DNA of 64,000 nucleotides from CAYTBN01 sp964436045 (GTDB lineage: Bacteria; Myxococcota_A; UBA796; UBA9615; CAYRNR01), in contig CAYTBN010000002.1 in the NCBI GenBank assembly GCA_964436045.1, forward strand, positions 62,001-126,000, given 5' to 3'. The position numbers and the translations under genes are program-made. Shown piece after piece: positions 60,525 through 64,000 of the stretch. The notes beneath the pieces were generated by a model. It did no database searches. It worked only from the letters and a program-made list of their open reading frames with translations, and was not told the origin of the DNA. Numbering within the stretch: position 1 is the stretch's first letter; every line of letters starts with the position of its first letter.

Positions 60525-60588
60525 GTCACCTGTCCAGCCCGACCGCGTCAAGACGCGAGGGAAGGAAACCCCCCCGTGCTATGTTTCG

Positions 60589-62955
60589 ATGAAGATGGAC
60601 AGACGCCGCCCAATCGGTCTCGTCCTCGCGGTGGCCTGCGCGCTCGCGGCGCCTGCGCGTGGGGCGGAAGAAGCGGCTGCCGACGATCCGGTCTTCTGGT
60701 CCGATCCCCGGGGAGTGATCTTCTCGCTGGATGGGGCGGCCGACGAGATGGACCTTGTCCGCCTCGGCGAACTCCGGGAGCGGTTCGACCACGGGATGGC
60801 CGCCCTGGACGAGGGGCGCTGGGCCGAGGCCAGCGAGGCGCTGGAGGAGGTGGCCCTGGAGCTGCCGGTCCCCGCGGCGCTGCACGCGGCCGCGGTGGCC
60901 CACTTCCAGCTCGAACACTACCATCGCGCTCGCCAGCTGCTGGAGATCTCGTTGGCTGCCGCGCCCGATGACCTGCGGACCCACAACTTGCTCGGCCTCG
61001 TACTCGGTTCCCTCGGCCAACCGGGGGACGCCGTCGTTCATCTGATCGCCAGCCGGGAGCTTGCACGCCAGGGCGACAACGTTGCCTTCGAGGCCTTCGC
61101 GATGCTGAACCTGGCGCAGATGCAGCTCGAGCTGGGGAAGCCCGACGAGGCACAGGAGCTGGCGACCGAGGCGCTCGCCATCGGCAAGGCCCGCCGCTAC
61201 GGCAACGTGACCGCCGTCGCGCGCAACACCCTGGGCAACCTCGCCCTCTACCGCGGCGATCTGAAGGGCGCCGAACGGGAATATCGCAAGAGCCTCCAGG
61301 TGGAGCGCAGGGGTCGGGGCAACGAGGATCGGGGCGCCCTGTTGAACAACCTGGCCACGGTGGAGGCGGGTCGAGGGGAGCTGGCCGCGGCCCGGGAGCT
61401 GCTGCTCGAGGCGGTCGAGGTGTCGCGCGGGGTGGGTCATCGGGCCCAGGAGGGCGGCATCCTGGTCACGCTGGCGGGGCTCGACCACAGGCTCGGCCGC
61501 CCGGAAGACGCCGGGCAGCGGCTGGATCAGGCGCTGGCGATCTTCGACGATCTCGAGCTGCCCCGGGGGCGGGTCGAAGTGCGCCTCCAACAGGCCCGCA
61601 TCGCCCGGACCGATGGGCGCGCCCTCGAGGCCGACGAGTTCCTCGAGCTGGCCCGGATCGCCCTGCGCGATATCGCGATGCCGCAGCTGAACGCCGAGGT
61701 CGACCTGCTGACCTGCGAGGTCCTCATGGACCGGGGCGATCCCGCAGCGGCCGGCCCGTCCGGGGAGGCGGCGCGGACCTGGTTCGAAGCGGCCCAGCGG
61801 CCCTCGGACGCCTCCGGCGCCGCGCTCTGCTGGGCCGAGGCGCGGGCCTCGACCGGTGACGTGGATGGGGCGGCGGAGGCCTTCGACGCGGCGCTGTCGG
61901 TCCTGGGCACCACCGACGACGGGACCCGGCTGGCCGATGCCCACCAGCGTTCGGGCCTGTTCGAGCTGCGTCACGGAGACACGGATCTGGGGCAGCAGCG
62001 GCTCGACGAGGCCGCGCGCTGGTTGGAGGCCGCGGATCGGCACCGTGACCTGGCGGTCGCGCGTAACCTGGAGGGGTACGAGCTGAACCAGCGTGAGTTG
62101 CCGGAGCGGGCCCTGCAGGCCTTCGAGCGCGGGGAGGTGGCGGCCGCCGAGGCGGGCGATACGGAGCTGGTGCGAATGGCGCGCGGCAATCGGCTGCAGA
62201 TGCTCGTGCAGCTGGGGCGGCTGGAGGACGCGCAGGCGCTGGCTGGGAAGGGCGGGGACCCCGAGATGCTGCGGCGGATCGCGCTGGCGAGGGGCCAGCA
62301 AGCGTTCCAGACGGGGCTGGCCGAGATGGAAGCGGAGCACTGGGCCGAAGCCGCGGCCGCGATGACGGACGCGCTGGCCCAGCTGCCAGCGGATGATCAA
62401 CAGGTGCGCCCCGCAGCACACGCCAACCTGAGGATGATCGAACACCACAGGGGCCTGCTCGCGCTCGAACGGGGAGAACTCGACGCCGCGATGGAGTACA
62501 TGGAGCTCGCGATGGATCAGCTCGCTGCCTCCGGTGACGCGGCCGCCGAGGCTCGCCTGCTTCACGATCTGGCGGTGGTCAGGATCGAGCTGGAAGACAT
62601 GGAACGGGCCCGGGTCTACTTGCACCAGGCCCTTCCGGCGGCGGAGGCCTCCGGGGACGGCGATCTGCTGCGGGCCGTGCACTTCCAGACGGGCCTCGCA
62701 CTGCTGGAGGTCGACCCCGCGAGCGCGATGGCGGCGTTGCGAAGCGCGCTCGCGGTGGATCCGGCGGACGCCGACGAGTTGAGCGCGGCCTGTCGCTACA
62801 ACCTGGGCATCCTGCTATACCGCGACGGCGCCCACGGCGAGTCCCGTGAAGCGCTCGAGGAGAGCCGCGAGCTCTACCGTGCGCTCGGCCGCCCCGATCA
62901 GGTGGCGGTGATCGACGGGTATCTCGAGGAGTTCGAGGCGCTGGAGGAGCCGTGA
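60589..62955 (+). CDS. Exported TPR protein
   Basis: This 788-residue protein has a signal peptide (PIGLVLAVACALAAPARG) and then almost continuous TPR-type helices from about residue 60. Examples are AALDEGRWAEASEALEEVAL, HYHRARQLLEISLAAAPDD and NTLGNLALYRGDLKGAEREY, down to YNLGILLYRDGAHGESREAL. The frame extends to 60340 inside the opposing gene, and the ATG at 60589 gives the signal peptide. It is divergent from the kinase cluster and overlaps the next TPR gene (TGATG). A periplasmic binding scaffold is likely; partner unknown. Confidence 0.78.
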   Translation: MKMDRRRPIGLVLAVACALAAPARGAEEAAADDPVFWSDPRGVIFSLDGAADEMDLVRLGELRERFDHGMAALDEGRWAEASEALEEVALELPVPAALHAAAVAHFQLEHYHRARQLLEISLAAAPDDLRTHNLLGLVLGSLGQPGDAVVHLIASRELARQGDNVAFEAFAMLNLAQMQLELGKPDEAQELATEALAIGKARRYGNVTAVARNTLGNLALYRGDLKGAEREYRKSLQVERRGRGNEDRGALLNNLATVEAGRGELAAARELLLEAVEVSRGVGHRAQEGGILVTLAGLDHRLGRPEDAGQRLDQALAIFDDLELPRGRVEVRLQQARIARTDGRALEADEFLELARIALRDIAMPQLNAEVDLLTCEVLMDRGDPAAAGPSGEAARTWFEAAQRPSDASGAALCWAEARASTGDVDGAAEAFDAALSVLGTTDDGTRLADAHQRSGLFELRHGDTDLGQQRLDEAARWLEAADRHRDLAVARNLEGYELNQRELPERALQAFERGEVAAAEAGDTELVRMARGNRLQMLVQLGRLEDAQALAGKGGDPEMLRRIALARGQQAFQTGLAEMEAEHWAEAAAAMTDALAQLPADDQQVRPAAHANLRMIEHHRGLLALERGELDAAMEYMELAMDQLAASGDAAAEARLLHDLAVVRIELEDMERARVYLHQALPAAEASGDGDLLRAVHFQTGLALLEVDPASAMAALRSALAVDPADADELSAACRYNLGILLYRDGAHGESREALEESRELYRALGRPDQVAVIDGYLEEFEALEEP

Positions 62956-63416
62956 TGGACGAGCAGGGCAACGATATCGCCGAGCTCGAGGAGCTGTGGG
63001 TTCGAGCCGTCGAGGCGCGTCAGGACGGGCGGGACGATCGGGCGGCCGATCTGTTGCGTAGCATCCTGGCGGCGGAGCCACGGCTTGCCGAGCCGCGGCT
63101 GGAGCTGGCGCACATGGCCGTCAACCGGGGTGACCTGGAGGAGGCCGAGGAGCAGGCCTGGATGGCCGTGGACATCCTCGGCCGGGGCGGGCAGTGGGTC
63201 GACGATATCCCGGGTCCGAAGCTCGAGGCCTTCGCCCACAACTTGCTGGGCGAGATTCGTTGCGCCCGGGCGGAGCTCATCGCGGCCGGGACCGACCGCG
63301 ACGCGTTCGAGGAACTCTGGAACGGCGCAGCCGAGGCCTTCGCGCGGGCCGCCCAGCTCGATCCGGACAACGAGGACGCCCGCCGCAACGCCACCCACAT
63401 CCGCAAGCGGGAGTAG
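62955..63416 (+). CDS. Small TPR protein
   Basis: This 153-residue soluble protein has three or four TPR-like helical pairs (DRAADLLRSILAAEPRLAEPRLELAHMA, AFARAAQLDPDNEDARRNA). The ATG overlaps the stop of the large exported TPR gene; an in-frame GTG lies one codon earlier. Translational coupling suggests the pair works together. No signal peptide, so it is probably cytoplasmic while its neighbour is exported. Confidence 0.7.
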   Translation: MDEQGNDIAELEELWVRAVEARQDGRDDRAADLLRSILAAEPRLAEPRLELAHMAVNRGDLEEAEEQAWMAVDILGRGGQWVDDIPGPKLEAFAHNLLGEIRCARAELIAAGTDRDAFEELWNGAAEAFARAAQLDPDNEDARRNATHIRKRE

Positions 63417-63422
63417 CCGCTC

Positions 63423-63884
63423 CTACTGTTGATCCGTGACGTCGACCACGCCCCGGCTGCGCTTGGCGTCGTGCTCGCTGGCGGCGGGTTCCGGAGCGGG
63501 CTCGGCGGCCAGCGGCGCGATGTTGGTGCGTTTGGCCAGGTAGGCCCGGATGCGCCGCGACAGCCAGGCCCTCGACGGCGGCAGCAGGCAGGCGAACCCG
63601 GTCGCGTCGGTCAGCAGCCCTGGCGTGAGCAGCAGCAATCCCCCAGCCAGCACCAGCAACGCCTGCACGATGGGGTCGGCCGGTAACTCCCCGCGGGACA
63701 TGCTCTCGGCCACCCGGCGCCACGCCCGCCGACCCTCGCGGCTAGCGAGATAGGCGCCCAGCAGACCGGTCAGCACGATCAGGGCGATGGTGAACGGGAT
63801 GCTCACGTAACGGCCCACCAGTAGCAGCAGGATCAGCTCCGCCGCGGTGGTCAGGGTGAACAGCAAGAACAGCCGGCCGAGCAT
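63423..63884 (-). CDS. fxsA: FxsA-family membrane protein
   Basis: This 153-residue membrane protein is of the FxsA family, whose E. coli member relieves exclusion of phage T7 when overproduced. The N-terminal helices (LFLLFTLTTAAELILLLLVGRYVS, FTIALIVLTGLLGAYLASREG) and the segment LVLAGGLLLLTPGLLTDATGFACLLP are diagnostic. The C-terminus is a variable charged tail. The frame reaches 63920; the ATG at 63884 overlapping the upstream stop (TGATG) was chosen. The normal cellular role is unknown. Confidence 0.88.
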   Translation of the reverse strand: MLGRLFLLFTLTTAAELILLLLVGRYVSIPFTIALIVLTGLLGAYLASREGRRAWRRVAESMSRGELPADPIVQALLVLAGGLLLLTPGLLTDATGFACLLPPSRAWLSRRIRAYLAKRTNIAPLAAEPAPEPAASEHDAKRSRGVVDVTDQQ

Positions 63885-64000
63885 CAGTCCATCCCCTCGG
63901 CAAGCTTGGCCTGTTGCCACAGGGCCTCCATCTGCTCGAGGCTCGCCTCGGAGAAGGGGACACCTTGCTCGGCCAGGGTCCGTTCGATGACGTGGAACCG
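63884..64000 (-). CDS. mazG: MazG nucleoside triphosphate pyrophosphohydrolase, C-terminal fragment
   Basis: Only the last 38 codons lie in the window; the gene continues past 64000. The visible end (RFHVIERTLAEQG, then SLEQMEALWQQAKLAEG) matches the C-terminal helix pair of MazG, which hydrolyses noncanonical or damaged NTPs. It is upstream of, and overlaps, fxsA. The assignment rests on a short but characteristic segment. Confidence 0.72.
   Translation of the reverse strand, partial: RFHVIERTLAEQGVPFSEASLEQMEALWQQAKLAEGMD

Overview
This is a GC-rich (roughly two-thirds G+C) bacterial chromosome segment, coding almost throughout, with short gaps, many ATGA/TGATG stop-start overlaps and frequent GTG or TTG starts. 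The gene style points to a deltaproteobacterial or Myxococcota-like lineage: a MYXO-CTERM-like sorting tail, a Cys-anchored lipoprotein with a long Asp/Thr/Gly linker and PKD domains, many TPR and HEAT proteins, a Ser/Thr kinase, and an ECF sigma/anti-sigma pair. This placement is an inference from gene content, not from a marker-gene tree. The metabolic genes suggest an anaerobic or facultative lifestyle built on ferredoxin.

Layout. 1-2.6 kb: the 3' end of a secreted protein, then thiS-thiG-thiH (thiamin thiazole synthesis). 2.6-6.1 kb, minus strand: a GspE/PilB ATPase and GspF/PilC membrane protein. 6.4-14.6 kb, plus strand: aconitase, both ATP-citrate lyase subunits and four-subunit 2-oxoglutarate:ferredoxin oxidoreductase (order D-A-B-C), closed by a strong hairpin. 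14.9-17.8 kb: a fused FAD/iron-sulfur 2-hydroxyacid-dehydrogenase-like protein. 17.9-21.6 kb: an acyltransferase, a lipoprotein hydrolase and an interrupted DUF481-like porin. 21.8-25.1 kb, minus strand: a heptaheme cytochrome c with its cytochrome b, and the PKD lipoprotein. 25.4-31.6 kb: a complete rnfCDGEAB operon whose RnfB is fused to a GltD/NfnB-like flavoprotein, facing a RseC-like gene.

32.3-48.7 kb is accessory: surface and TPR proteins (one of 1,821 residues), a methyltransferase, glpD, an ECF sigma/anti-sigma/bactofilin-like operon and a DUF4340 protein. 48.9-53 kb: grpE, trmL, trpS, gmd and rmd. 53-64 kb: an EF-hand-like repeat protein, then a minus-strand signalling cluster (HD-GYP-like, HEAT, Ser/Thr kinase, membrane protein) facing two TPR genes, then fxsA and the end of mazG.

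How the parts fit. ATP-citrate lyase, aconitase and the ferredoxin-linked oxidoreductase are the diagnostic steps of the reductive TCA cycle, and Rnf is a standard way to make reduced ferredoxin from NADH and an ion gradient. The window therefore holds both a ferredoxin consumer and a ferredoxin supplier. The direction of flux cannot be read from the sequence. Three genes carry single-site lesions: a G-tract near 230, an A-tract at 6047-6050 and a TAG at 20989. The two tract lesions are equally consistent with homopolymer sequencing errors. No tRNA, rRNA, CRISPR array, insertion sequence or phage gene was recognised. The only gene-free stretch over 300 bases is 6061-6370. The next largest are 11487-11749, 14627-14895 and 25134-25360.
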